Below, one piece after another: positions 1 through 10,070 of a stretch of 64,000 nt of DNA. Origin of the DNA: Euphorbia lathyris (Eukaryota > Streptophyta > Magnoliopsida > Malpighiales > Euphorbiaceae); assembly GCF_963576675.1 (NCBI RefSeq), contig NC_088915.1, positions 6,825,001-6,889,000 on the forward strand. The letters run 5' to 3'. The notes beneath the pieces are model-generated. The model saw only the letters and a program-made list of their open reading frames with translations. It was not told where the DNA came from and did not search any database. Position 1 is the stretch's first letter. Each line of letters starts with the position of its first letter. The translations under genes were made by a program, and so were the position numbers.

Positions 1-94
1 GACGCCCGCGTCAGCGGTATCTTCATGGCCCCATGCGACAATAAGATTAAATGCCCTCAATTCTTCATTTCTCCAAGCCCATAATACAGAATCC

Positions 95-1527
95 ATGGTA
101 ACTTCCACGGCAGCGCTTGGGGATCGACCGCTCAATCGGGAATTATTCCCTGTTGGCGCAGGAGGAAGTCAGAGGAACGATCAAACTCTTCCTGGCGGGT
201 CTGTAAGCCAGGGGATAAACCTGGGCGGATCAAGTGTCCCAAGGCGACCACGGTCGAATCTCTCCTTGGGTGGATCAGAAGGGCGAAGGCACAAAAAGCG
301 TAGAAAAGAGAGGCGTAGGCGGTCCGAATCACCTTCGCCTTGGAGACCGAAATCCTCCCGCAAGGGTAGATCACCCCCATCTACTGGACGTAGACAGCGC
401 AAAAGGCCAATAGAGACACCATGTTCGAATGGACCACCACCACCACCAAACCAAGGGAATGATGGGCATATCCCTTCAGGAGGCTCTAGGGGGGTAGCGG
501 TCAAGCTCCCCCGGGCGGACAAGGTGGAGGAGGTTGAGGTGGAGGAGAAGGCGGACGTGGAGGCGGAGGCGGACGATCACCCTCGGATCCGTCTTCTAGA
601 TCCAACTCTTCATCTTCTCCAAGTAGATCTCCATGGAGGGGACGCCCAAGGGCGGGTCCAGAGAATTTTGACGACAGAGTTCGAGCTGCGGTGCTCCGCA
701 TGAATGAGGAGAACGCCAGGCATAACCCATTCGCCAAAGGAGATTCACTCTTCACGGCTTGGATCGAGGCAAAAGAAATGGATAGGCATTTTAAAATACC
801 TAATCTCCCTATATATACGGGTGCGAACAACCCAGAGGCCCACGCTAGGAAATATCGAATACTGCTTCGCCTTAACCGTGCAACGAAACCAGTACTATGC
901 AAAATGTTTATCACCACGTTGGGGGGTCCCACTTATGACTGGTTCCAATCTCTACCTCCTGGCTCGATAGATATTTGGGATCAACTAAGCAGAGAGTTTT
1001 GTGCTAAATTCACTGGCTGTATCCCTCCAGTGGTCAAATCACGGAAGCTTTTTGAACTAAAACAGAAGGCGAACGAATCCCTTCGAGAGTATGTGAACAC
1101 TTTCAACAAATTGTGTATACAAATTGTTGATGTGGATATCTCCATGGAAGTGGAATCTCTGGTAAAGAACACAACTTGTAAGAGTTTACAGGAGGATCTA
1201 ATTCGAAAGAAGCCTAACAGCATGGTAGAATTGATGGAGCGTTGCAAAGACTTTATGGAGGTGGATGATATTCGCCGCGAATCACTATCTCCGCCTAGAA
1301 AGGACAAAGGCGAATCTCGCCACCGAGATAGAGAAAAGGAGAAGCACCAAGACTCCTCCTCTAGAGGCCGGCGAAGGGGTTCGAAGAACAAATCGACGTT
1401 TGTCACGTCCTTCACGCCTCTCAATGCCTCTAAGAGCGAAGTGCTCATGTGGATAGAGAACAGCCAGCACAAACGGAGCATTTCATACCCCGAACCAAAA
1501 GGGGGGGGAGTACACCAACACTGGTAA
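95..1527 (+). pseudogene. gag of the Tat element, broken by frameshifts and a stop
   Basis: This encodes the capsid/nucleocapsid precursor. The N-terminal part (95 to about 490) is Arg/Ser/Pro-rich and basic. A G-run at 490-495 shifts the frame; the continuing frame has a Gly-rich stretch with an in-frame TGA at 535-537. The capsid domain lies at about 660-1260, with the family's W-F-x-S-L-P-P-G-S-I type core near 940-970 and a following W-x-x-L-x-x-x-F. A run of eight G at 1501-1508 shifts the frame again, so this frame ends at 1527 while the nucleocapsid zinc motif (C-x2-H-x4-H-x4-C type, about 1543-1585) reads in the pol frame. Gag and pol were probably one frame originally. The element can no longer make a full gag protein unless the G-runs are sequencing errors. 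Confidence 0.8.
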
Positions 1528-4500
1528 AAATCCTAAAAATTATTGTAAATATCACAGGAAAAATGGCCATGACACAGATGCATGCTGGGAGTTAGCTCGG
1601 GAAATACAGCGTCTCATTGAGAGAGGCAAACTGGATCGGTTCATACAAAATGATGGCAAGAAGGGAGATGGTGATAGATCCAGGGATGACCCGAAGAAGA
1701 AAGGAAAAGGGATCATCAATGTCATAGCAGGCGGACCTGGGTACCAACCAGTACTAAAAAAGGCAAAGACCACCGCTCTTGACAGGGCATCACTGAATCG
1801 CCCCTTTCCAGATGTAGGTCCAGAGATCTCTCCTCAAGCAGATGCCTTGGTCATTACTATGATGGTGGAAGGCTGGGAGATGAAAAGAGTGATGATAGAT
1901 ACTGGGAGTTCGTGCAATGTCATCACAAGGGGAGCATTCGCCAAACTAATGGTTGACCCGATCCAGGTGGAAACCACCATAGTAGACATCCTGGGAGTGA
2001 CAGGACACACCATTAGCACGAAGGGCCAAGTAACGTTAGATTGTGAGTTAGCGGATGACGAACAAGTCTGGAAAGGCGATCTGGAATTCTCTATCCTGGA
2101 TGGTCAGTTAGCCTATAATATGATCCTGGGACGACCTTTTATCTCCGAAGCGGCAGCCCTTATCTCCATTCGCCACTTAGCTCTTTACATCCCCACGGCC
2201 AAGGGAGGTGTAATGATCAGAGGGAGTCAAAAAATGGCTCACGAGACATATTCGGCATCCTTAATGATTCGCCCCCAGTCAAAAGACGAAGATGAAGAAG
2301 AGCTCGTCACAATGGCCTTGGGCGAAACGGAAATGTACCTCATGGCAGATGAAAAGCAGGTACGGATGGCTAAAGGGCTCAAAGGAGAAATTAAAGAAGC
2401 AATCACCAAGGTTCTCCATGAAGCAGAAGACATCTTTGCTTGGAAGGATAAGATCCTCCCCGGGATTAGTCTAGATGTGATCACTCACAAACTCAACATC
2501 GACAAAGATGCAGTCCCGGTTGCCCAAAAGCGGAGAAATCATGGCCTAGAAAGACAGAAAGTGATAGAGGAAGAAATCGCCAAGCTCCAACGGGCGGACG
2601 CCATTGAAGAGGTACTTTATACACAATGGCTGGCGAATGTCGTCCTAGTGAAGAAAGCAGGCGGATGCTACCGCATGTGTATTGACTTTACAGATCTTAA
2701 TAAAGCTTGTCCAAAGGACAACTACCCCTTGCCGTGTATCGATATCCTCGTAGATGCAACTGCGGGACACGCTATGTACTCCTTTACTGACATGAAATCC
2801 AGCTATCACCAAATCCCAATGGAGCCCGCAGATAGAATCAAAACCTCGTTCGTGACTCACCAAGCCACTTATTGTTTCAAAGTCATGCCCTTCGGACTTA
2901 AGAACGCAGGTGCAACCTATCAACGGATGATGAATAAAATATTCGCAGAAAGTAAAGGTGATAACTACTCCGTCTATGTAGATGACATGATCATCAAGAG
3001 TACCACTGTGGAAAAGCATGCAGATGATGTAAGGGAGGTACTGGGCGTACTCCGGCGTCACAATATCAAACTGAACCTAGAAAAATGTACTTTTGGTGCA
3101 ACGTATGGAAAGTTCTTGGGATTCATGATTAGCCAGAAGGGAGTGAGCCCAAATCCTGACAAAGTTAAAGCCGTTCTGGAGATGCAAGCGCCACGGAATA
3201 TCAGGGAAGAGCAACGCCTTAACGGGCGGATCGTAGCCTTGGGTAGGTTTATCTCTTGTTCGGCCCGCAGATGCCAACCCTTTTATGAGGTCATCAAGAA
3301 GCAAAAGGCGTTCGAGTGGAATGAGGATTGTGAGAAGGCCTTCGAAGGAATCAAACGGTTTCTCACAGAACCGCCCTTAATGAGTCGGCCCTTGAAAGGT
3401 GAGGATCTTTATATGTATGTCTCGGTTACAGATAGGGTTGTTTGCACAGTCATGATAAGAGAAGAGGATGGCCAGCAGTATCCAATTTATTACGTAAGCA
3501 AAGTACTAAAGGATGCTGAAACCAGATACTCCAAGCTTGATAAAATGGTGTTGGATGTTGTCACCACGGCAATCCGCCTTAGGCCCTACTTTCAGGTTCA
3601 TACTATCATAGTTCGAACAAACATACCCATGAGGAAGGTATTGCAGAAGCCGGACACTTCAGGCCGATTGATGGAATGGGCAATTCGCCTTGGAGAGTTT
3701 GATGTACGATACGAAAGCAGATCAGCCTTGAAGAGTCAAGTCTTGGCAGACTTTGTGAACGAATTCACAGAGGAAGGGATGAATCTCCCTAAATCTCAAG
3801 TCGAGGAATGGACGATGTACACAGATGGAGCCTCCTCGGCAGAAGGAGCTGGTATCGGAATCGTGATCACAGACCCCCAATATATAAAACTAAGGTATGC
3901 AGCAAAATTGGATTTCATAGCAACCAACAATGCAGCGGAGTATGAGGCCTTAATATTGGAACTACGCCTGCTGAAAGAAATCACTCCCGAGCGGATCGTG
4001 ATCTATAGTGACTCCAAGTTGATGGTCAATCAGGTGATCAAAAACTACGAGGTAAAAGATGATGTTTTGGCCAAATACGTTACCGAGGTTAAAAAATTGC
4101 TGGATCACCTTGAAGCCAAAGAAACTAAATGGGAGTTGATCCACATACCTCGCGGTTCAAATACTGAAGCGGATCATCTAGCTAAAATGGCTTCCAGCAG
4201 AGAGAACTGGGAAGATCCACAATGTCCCTTCGAAGTTAAAGTAGCTCCAGCCTTCGCCTCAGAGGAAATCTCCTTACTCATAGCAGTAGAAGGTGATTGG
4301 AGGTCGGCCATCCACCAATATCTGTTAGACGGGGCACTACCTACGGACAAAGAGGAAGCTCGGTGGATAGTTAGGAGAGCGGCCTATTTCTCCATGATAA
4401 ACGATTGCCTTTACAGAAAATCTTTTAGCCACCCTTGGTTAAAATGCATTTTGCCAGAAGAAGGACAACAGGTTCTCAGAGAGCTGCACGAAGGAACATG

Positions 4501-5524
4501 TGGAGCCCATGAGGCATCCGCCTCCATCTTGAAAAAGTCTAGGCTAGCAGGATTTTATTGGCCCACAGCGGAAGTTGATGCCCAGAAACTGGTGGAATCT
4601 TGCCATAGTTGTCAGATTCATGCGAATGAATCCCATACTGCCAAACATCTCCAGAGGCCCATCATCGAAGGGAGACCCTTTGCTGTCTGGGGAATTGACA
4701 TTGTTGGACCATTTCCTCCTACTCATAGACAGAGGAAGTACGTGGTAGTGGCAGTAGACCATTTCACTAAATGGGCGGAGGCTGAAGCTGTCTCCTCCAC
4801 TAATGCTGAACGCATGGTGGAGTTCGTCAAAGATAATATTGTGGGGAGATACGGAGTTCCGCGCACGATCATCACCGACAATGGAACGCAATTCAACTAT
4901 GGTGAGTTCAAAACTTTCTGTGAAAAATTGGGCATTTTAAACAGATTCGCCTCCGTATACTACCCACAATCCAACGGTATGACTGAAGTCACAAATCGGA
5001 CAATCGTAAAGGGAATAAAGAAAAGACTGGGGGAGCATGATAAGAAATGGGCGGATCAGTTAACAAGCGTCTTATGGGCATATCCTACTACTCCTCGCAC
5101 GGCCATAGGCGAAACCCCATTCGCCCTTTCTCATGGTGTGGAAGCTGTAATCCCAGTCGAGATATTGGTTCCGAATGACAGAGTTGCATTCTATTGCGAG
5201 GAGGACAACGGTCGGAGATTAAGAGAAAGTCTTGATCAAGTGGAAGATAAGAGAGACAAGGCATATGTGCGTATGGCAGCTTATAAGCAGCGAATCACAG
5301 CTTATCATGACAAAAACGCCAGACTTGTAGAATTGAATGTGGGAGATCTCGTGCTCCGCAAGGCCGACAAAATCCAATCAAAGGAAGGGAAGGGCAAGCT
5401 AGGGCTCACCTGGACTGGTCCATATCGCATAGTGGACAAGATTGGGTTCGCCACATTTAAAATCCAGGACATGGACGGAAATACATTGCCACGCACTTGG
5501 AATCTCCAAAATCTCCGCAAGTAG
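1511..5524 (+). CDS. pol: Tat pol polyprotein: protease, RT, two RNase H domains, integrase
   Basis: One open frame of about 1338 codons. It begins without ATG after the G-run, and the first ATG that leaves the protease intact is at 1847. Counting residues from 1847: aspartic protease DTGSS at 18-22; RT with YVDDM at 377-381; a first RNase H at about 525-640 whose acidic positions are replaced (VSVTD, TNIP); a second RNase H with TDGAS (D660), E698, SDSK (D722) and D776; integrase with an HHCC finger near 885-925 and catalytic D951, D1011 and E1047 (35 residues between the last two). All catalytic residues of protease, RT, the second RNase H and integrase are present, so pol looks functional although gag is not. 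No chromodomain follows the integrase. It stops at TAG 5522-5524. Confidence 0.92.
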   Translation, partial: YTNTGKNPKNYCKYHRKNGHDTDACWELAREIQRLIERGKLDRFIQNDGKKGDGDRSRDDPKKKGKGIINVIAGGPGYQPVLKKAKTTALDRASLNRPFPDVGPEISPQADALVITMMVEGWEMKRVMIDTGSSCNVITRGAFAKLMVDPIQVETTIVDILGVTGHTISTKGQVTLDCELADDEQVWKGDLEFSILDGQLAYNMILGRPFISEAAALISIRHLALYIPTAKGGVMIRGSQKMAHETYSASLMIRPQSKDEDEEELVTMALGETEMYLMADEKQVRMAKGLKGEIKEAITKVLHEAEDIFAWKDKILPGISLDVITHKLNIDKDAVPVAQKRRNHGLERQKVIEEEIAKLQRADAIEEVLYTQWLANVVLVKKAGGCYRMCIDFTDLNKACPKDNYPLPCIDILVDATAGHAMYSFTDMKSSYHQIPMEPADRIKTSFVTHQATYCFKVMPFGLKNAGATYQRMMNKIFAESKGDNYSVYVDDMIIKSTTVEKHADDVREVLGVLRRHNIKLNLEKCTFGATYGKFLGFMISQKGVSPNPDKVKAVLEMQAPRNIREEQRLNGRIVALGRFISCSARRCQPFYEVIKKQKAFEWNEDCEKAFEGIKRFLTEPPLMSRPLKGEDLYMYVSVTDRVVCTVMIREEDGQQYPIYYVSKVLKDAETRYSKLDKMVLDVVTTAIRLRPYFQVHTIIVRTNIPMRKVLQKPDTSGRLMEWAIRLGEFDVRYESRSALKSQVLADFVNEFTEEGMNLPKSQVEEWTMYTDGASSAEGAGIGIVITDPQYIKLRYAAKLDFIATNNAAEYEALILELRLLKEITPERIVIYSDSKLMVNQVIKNYEVKDDVLAKYVTEVKKLLDHLEAKETKWELIHIPRGSNTEADHLAKMASSRENWEDPQCPFEVKVAPAFASEEISLLIAVEGDWRSAIHQYLLDGALPTDKEEARWIVRRAAYFSMINDCLYRKSFSHPWLKCILPEEGQQVLRELHEGTCGAHEASASILKKSRLAGFYWPTAEVDAQKLVESCHSCQIHANESHTAKHLQRPIIEGRPFAVWGIDIVGPFPPTHRQRKYVVVAVDHFTKWAEAEAVSSTNAERMVEFVKDNIVGRYGVPRTIITDNGTQFNYGEFKTFCEKLGILNRFASVYYPQSNGMTEVTNRTIVKGIKKRLGEHDKKWADQLTSVLWAYPTTPRTAIGETPFALSHGVEAVIPVEILVPNDRVAFYCEEDNGRRLRESLDQVEDKRDKAYVRMAAYKQRITAYHDKNARLVELNVGDLVLRKADKIQSKEGKGKLGLTWTGPYRIVDKIGFATFKIQDMDGNTLPRTWNLQNLRK

Positions 5525-6193
5525 TTCGCCAGGAAATAGAATGTAAACAAGGTCTTGAGTACTCTTTTTCCTTTAATAAGCTTTTTTCCCATGTGGCTTT
5601 TTCTTGTTAAAGGTTTTAATGAGGCTCACATATAAGACCTGCTTGCTGTACTGAAGCGTATCTCCTATTCATATAAAGCAATTGTTCTATTGTCCATATT
5701 CTTTTTAAGTATTTTCTTGCAGCAATATAAATATTCCAGTCTAAAAAAGAGGGAGGGCATCAAACGCTCGCTCTCCACGTTAAAAAGTACTGCTATCTCA
5801 CAGCTACTTTTTCTCCTCAAAGATAGGAGAACAATCTCATGGGCGGATCCATCTTTGGATGATCACCATTCGAGATAGAGTTAAAACGATCCTTGGACGC
5901 GAGGTCTTTACACTCTCTTACACCCTTCCCAAAGAAGGGTTCGCAAGTCCTAAAGGCGGATCACTTCACCTCAAAGATAGGTAGCAAGTTAATCCCTAAA
6001 GGCAGCTTTACTTCCTCTAGAATAAAACAGCTTCAAAACCTTCACAAAGGTTCGCACAATGGAGTATGGCTGGCCACCTACTCCAAATTAAATCCTAAAA
6101 GCTTATATATTTACTTACACAAACATAAAGGTAAAGTAAATAGCAACTATAAGGATTAAACAATTGTACTTAAAGTTTTACAACAAATAAATA
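5525..6193. other. Spacer between pol and the antisense gene
   Basis: Non-coding stretch inside the Tat element. It has short A-rich and GGCGGATC-containing words but no domain that I can recognise. The two short open frames here (5690-5878 and 5893-6159) show no family likeness. It would serve as the 3' untranslated end of both pol and the antisense gene. Confidence 0.6.
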
Positions 6194-8444
6194 TCAAATA
6201 ACAACAGGAGAATTCTCCTCAACATTCTTCTCGCCAGACGCATCCGCTTGCGAAGCTTCCTTCTCGGTAGCCCCAGATACGCCCACCAAGGAAACCTCTT
6301 TTTCCACAGAAGATGTTTCCCCCGGAAGAGAGGTGCCATCGTTTATCGCCTCCTCACCTGACTTCGGAGGCACTCCCTCGAGGTCCACTAACTTGACGTT
6401 GGTAGGTTTGCTCTCCTCAATGGGTCCCTTCATCCATTTTCGAACATAGTCACGGAAGTAGTCCTTGATGTCTGGGATTTTGTTAAATTTAAGAACATCC
6501 TCTGGGTCCGGAACGGCGAACTGCGGATCTGTAAAGTCGATCTCAGGATGCGCCAGCGCGACATACGCCATGATCAGTTCGTCGTAAAAGAAAGCTTGCT
6601 CACCAGCCATGTACTCTGCTTCTTCTAAGGCATTCTCATGCTCCTTTGCATCTGCCTCAATCTTCTCATTTAGCCTCTTTATCTCGGCACCCTTGAGGGC
6701 CATAGCGGACGTGGCGGATGCGATATTCGCCCTGGCATCAGCTATTTCCTTCTCTAACCTTTCTATGGTAGCCTTGTCCGCCACACCTTGAAGGAGCTCA
6801 GCTTCCATAGCACGTATGCGAGTGTACATCTGTCAAAGACAAACAGTTTTGTCAAAATGAAGGAACAAAGGTACAAACTTTTTCTAAAAACAAAGAGATT
6901 CATTCTAGCAAGGGGACCTACCGTAAGAAGCTCCGTCTTTCCCCTTTGAGCATGGATTGATCCTGGAATCTGGTTCTGATTCCTCTGTACCTCGCCCAGC
7001 TGACCCAGAGCCTCATCTAGGTCATTGATAACAGATTCATTCTCCAAAGATCCCTGGACCCCATACTTGGCGGACTAGTATCTGCCTAGGTCAGGCTTCG
7101 CCGTCTGTACAAAAATGTAAGGATCAAAACTTAGATTCCAAACATAGCTAACAGATAAGAGGTAAAGACCACCTACTTGTTCCATCTCCACCGCGGGCAT
7201 GGAGGATCGCATGGCATCCGCCATAATCTTTGGGCCACCAGAAGCTGCAGGTTTCCTCCTTTTTAGAGGCGGATCGGCCGCTGTCTCCGCCAGACGTTTT
7301 CCAGTGTCCTTTTGGGGATTCGCCACTTGAGCTTTCTTACGAGCCTCATCCTCCAACAACTTCCTACGCTTCTCTGCAAGAGCGTGATTGGCCTTAGATA
7401 AACCCTGCCAAGAAAAACAATAAAGTAATCAAGGTTCAAGAAGAAAGCAAAGTTACCTTGATCAAACTGGGCAATCCTCGAGTAAATGAACTTGTCCCCT
7501 TCCCGGCGGATCAGGGGGATATCGTTTATCATGAAATCTAAGGCATCAACGTATGACCAGGAATCCGCCTTGACACTTTTCATGAGCTCCGCCACTACCT
7601 CATCACTATCCGTCAATATACGCATATCCCCCGCCATGTGTAAAGGTTTGGGATTCCAGAATGTTGGGAAGCCTAGAGATTCGCCCAACTTGGGCTTTAA
7701 GTAGAAGAATTTTTCGTCCCAACAATGGACGTTGGACATTTTGCCACTAAATGGCGAATACACTCCAAATTTTGCAAAAGTAAGGAAAGACTCAGACTTT
7801 CGCTTCGACGGTTTATGAAAAGCTCTGAAAATGCGAGGAGTGTACACTACACCTAAGTTCGAGGCCAGATAACAGTCTAAAGCTATGTCTAACCAACCAT
7901 TGGGATGTAATTGGCTGACAGTAATATCAAAGTAAGAAAGGATGTCCGCCATCATCTTTGGAAGAGGAAGTCGGAACCCTCTCTCAACATGACTATAGTA
8001 CACCGTCAAGAATCCGCTTGGCGGACAGGAAGGTCGTTGGTGAGCCACCGCCAACTGAGTCTCATAATTATTTATCCATGGGAAGCGACTCGCCAGATCC
8101 GCTAGATCCGCGGCGCTCATACGAGACGAAGTGGACTCCGCTCGAGGTTGCTTTTTTCTAGGTAGGACAGAAGAAGAGGCCATCCTTCCAGAAAAACGCC
8201 TAAGATCTACGGTCGGAGTAGTTCCGGTGATCGGAGCGGAAAGGTTTTGACTACTACCCAGACGAGTCCGACCGTGATTACACGCCGAGTCGAGCAACTC
8301 GGCTAAATCGGAATTAACCGTACCTTTGGAGGAAAAAGAATTTTCCGACGAAGAAGAGGTCCAACTAAATACAATCTCAGAGGAAGAAGTCAAATTAAAA
8401 AGCTCCGAGGTTGACCCAGAAGATGAGGAAGAGCTTCTAAACAT
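6194..8444 (-). CDS. Four-exon antisense gene of the Tat element (putative gypsy-type transposon protein family)
   Basis: The gene is read on the strand opposite to pol. Exons: 8444-7457, 7373-7177, 7104-6922 and 6829-6194. All three introns start with GT and end with AG, and the exons join in phase (988+197+183+636 = 2004 nt, 668 codons with the stop). Exon 1 starts with a Ser-rich tail and then a domain with the W-I-N-N-Y, P-P-S-G-F-L-T-V-Y and V-E-R-G-F-R-L-P-L-P signature of the plant 'putative gypsy type transposon' family (Pfam Transposase_28). Exon 2 has a basic K-R-R-K cluster that could be a nuclear signal. Exon 4 starts with a coiled coil (about 70 residues, heptads rich in A/E/K/L). 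One in-frame TAG (7077-7075, codon 405 in exon 3) breaks this copy. Its function in Tat elements is unknown. The splice model is inferred from phase and homology only. Confidence 0.72.
6830..6921 (-). other. Intron 3 of the antisense gene
   Basis: 92 nt, donor ACG|GTAGGT, acceptor TGTCTTTGACAG|ATG with a pyrimidine-rich tract before it. Phase 0. Joins the third exon to the coiled-coil exon. Confidence 0.65.
7105..7176 (-). other. Intron 2 of the antisense gene
   Basis: 72 nt, donor CAA|GTAGGT, acceptor TTTTTGTACAG|AC. Phase 0. It is AT-rich, unlike the flanking exons. The sequence is open in frame through its first part, so retention would add residues but reach the same TAG at 7077. Confidence 0.62.
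7374..7456 (-). other. Intron 1 of the antisense gene
   Basis: 83 nt, donor AAG|GTAACT, acceptor CTCTTGCAG|AG. An earlier TTGGCAG acceptor (ending at 7405) is also visible but would break the frame, so phase decides for the later one. Phase 1 intron. Confidence 0.65.
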
Positions 8445-8755
8445 TCAAAAAACACAATATACAGAACGAAAAGATGAACTTACATGAAGAGTAGAAGATT
8501 AAAAGATTCTGGAAAAACTCTGAAGAGGCTCTACACAGAAGACGTGAAAGAAAATGAAGAAGAAGAACGAATGAGGAAGAAAGAGAAAAGGGAAAAAGAA
8601 GAAGGCGTCTTCTCTCTCCTCGGATGATGCGCCTGCTACACGTGTCACTCCATGATTGGCATCGAACAGAGTGCTCATTAATGCAGGTAATCATGACGGC
8701 GCGCAAAGAATCTCAAAAGCCCTAAAGGATTTTAAGGGAACTTTAGGGGGGCTTC
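8445..8755. promoter_or_regulatory. Antisense-gene upstream region and polypurine tract of the Tat element
   Basis: On the minus strand this lies just upstream of the antisense ATG at 8444 and probably holds its 5' untranslated leader. It contains the palindrome ACACGTGT (8638-8645), a G-box-like ACGTG core, and a CCAAT on the minus strand near 8655. On the plus strand its end (TTTAGGGGGGCTT, about 8743-8754) is the candidate polypurine primer just before the LTR. No experimental support. Confidence 0.45.
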
Positions 8756-9252
8756 TGATAACATCGTGATATTATCCCAAGGATCAAAAGGGATATTCGC
8801 CTAAAGAACGCCACGTGTTGGTCGCCTGATACGGGAATTCCGCGGCGTATCGAAATAAAGAGATCCGACGGGCGGATCACCTGGAACTCGCCAAGAGAGA
8901 CCTGCTGGTGAACCTGTAAGGCGAATCTCCATAAGCTCTCAATCCACCGTGAGAACGGCTGAGCCGACCTTGTAATAAAGACCATTAATGAGCTATCAAT
9001 TAGCTAACCGCCAACTTAAGGGTAACCAGTAACCGCCATTAATGGAGACTTTCTAGTTACTGGAAGTTACAACTTCATGGCTATATATAGCCTACATCTC
9101 AGGCTATCCAGGTACACATTCACTTATCCTTTGTCAATTCAGTTTGTTCTCTCATTCTATCTTACTGACTTTGGCATCGGAGCTTCCCCCGTCGAACCCA
9201 ACGACGTCCCCACAGGGACGGAAGCTGATCAGAATTTCTCCACCTGTCATCA
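8756..9252 (+). repeat. 3' LTR of the Tat element
   Basis: Begins TGATAACATC and ends CTGTCATCA, giving TGAT...ATCA ends. It follows a G-rich tract as expected for a 3' LTR. Only one LTR is in the window, so the boundaries rest on termini and on the abrupt start of an unrelated repeat after it. Confidence 0.75.
9082..9089 (+). promoter_or_regulatory. TATA box in the Tat 3' LTR
   Basis: TATATATA inside GGCTATATATAGCC, about 170 bp before the LTR end. This is the likely core promoter; in this copy it would drive transcription into the DNA on the right. Confidence 0.6.
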
Positions 9253-9257
9253 CTTAG

Positions 9258-9580
9258 TCAGGTGCAATTTTACCTCTAACATCTAAAATGGTACAATTTT
9301 ACCCCTAACATTGATAAATTAGATCAATTTCAGACACTATTATAAAATACAGTCACTTTTTTCTTTATTTTGCACTAATTGCATATCAATTTTGTAATTT
9401 TGCACCAATTTTACCCCTAATGTTGATAAATTTGATCAATTTCAGATAATATTATTCATTACCGAGAAGACAGTTTGATGAATTATTTCTCAAATTAACC
9501 CAATTTATTAACGTTAGGAGTAAAATTGCTCTTGATTTCCAATATTAGGGGTACAATTGTACCATTTTAGACGTGTCATT
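9258..9580. repeat. R1 MITE, left end removed by the Tat insertion
   Basis: Copy of a family (R1) recognised by the repeated words CAATTTTACCCCTAACGTT and, in mirror image, AACGTTAGGGGTAAAATTG at its two ends. The outermost terminus is missing on the left, where the Tat LTR abuts. Complete copies are at 10545-12621, 50792-51356 and 53688-55538. Confidence 0.7.
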
Positions 9581-9654
9581 ATCAAGGGGGAAAAAAGGAT
9601 ATGTAATCGTCAAATTGGATCCGAGAAGCTCTTGACTTCCAACATTAGGTTCAT

Positions 9655-9788
9655 GCCTTGTTTTTCAGCCTAGTTCTAATCGGAATCCGAGAAGCTCTTC
9701 TATAAAAAGCTACCCTAATTTGTTCTTTTAGTAATTACAGTAGAGAAATATACATTCTGTTTGAGCAGAAAATTACAGGGAAGGAACG
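9655..9788 (+). promoter_or_regulatory. UBL1 promoter and leader
   Basis: A TATA box (TATAAAAAG, 9701-9709) lies 88 bp before the ATG. The stretch with CTAATCGGAATCC, TATAAAAAG, TTTGTTCTTTTAGTAATTAC and GAGCAGAAAATTACAGGGA is shared almost unchanged with the other three UBL genes. Confidence 0.6.
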
Positions 9789-10070
9789 ATGCAGATATCG
9801 GTAAAAATTCCGGCCGAAAAAACCATAAGTGTTGAAGTGTCGGTGTTAGACATCATAAGCGATCTGAAGAAGAAGATCGAAGAGAATGAAGGGATTCCGG
9901 CAGATCATCAACGCCTAATATTTGGTGTGGACAAACTTGAGGATGATCGGACTCTGCTGGACTACAATATCAAACACAAATCTACTATATTCCTCTTGCT
10001 AAAGGTTATAAGTAGAGATGCTCAAGATGCGGCGTCGTTTTGCGGTTTCTCCCCAAAATCGAAGAATTAA
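9789..10070 (+). CDS. Ubiquitin-like protein UBL1 without a diglycine end
   Basis: 93 residues. Residues 1-74 align with ubiquitin without a gap: the MQI start, K6, K11, K27, K29, P37, Q41-R42-L43-I44-F45, L50-E51-D52, R54-T55-L56, D58-Y59-N60-I61 and S65-T66 are all kept. Differences matter: K48 is D (the lysine sits at 49), position 63 is H, L8 is P, and residues 74-76, where ubiquitin has R-G-G, are I-S-R-type, followed by a tail ending [10 protein letters not shown]. It therefore cannot be conjugated through a C-terminal glycine; a role as a binding decoy or scaffold is only inference. The start is the first ATG after the leader (GGGAAGGAACGATGC) shared by all copies. No intron is visible. 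Confidence 0.75.
   Translation: MQISVKIPAEKTISVEVSVLDIISDLKKKIEENEGIPADHQRLIFGVDKLEDDRTLLDYNIKHKSTIFLLLKVISRDAQDAASFCGFSPKSKN

Larger units (their letters stand above)
1..9252 (+). mobile_element. Tat-lineage Ty3/gypsy LTR retrotransposon, 5' end outside window
   Basis: In order: gag, protease, reverse transcriptase, a degenerate RNase H, a second RNase H, integrase, a long spacer, an antisense gene and a 497-bp 3' LTR. A second RNase H and an antisense gene between pol and the 3' LTR are known hallmarks of the Tat group. The 5' LTR and primer-binding site lie before base 1. The element is richer in G+C than the DNA after it and is full of the word GGCGGA. The first five bases after it are CTTAG (9253-9257), the expected target duplication. 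It cuts into a MITE that resumes at 9258. Confidence 0.9.

Noticed and set aside
132..1481. Several open frames on the minus strand across gag of the Tat element
   Set aside because: Mirror frames of gag with no domain; composition follows the coding strand.
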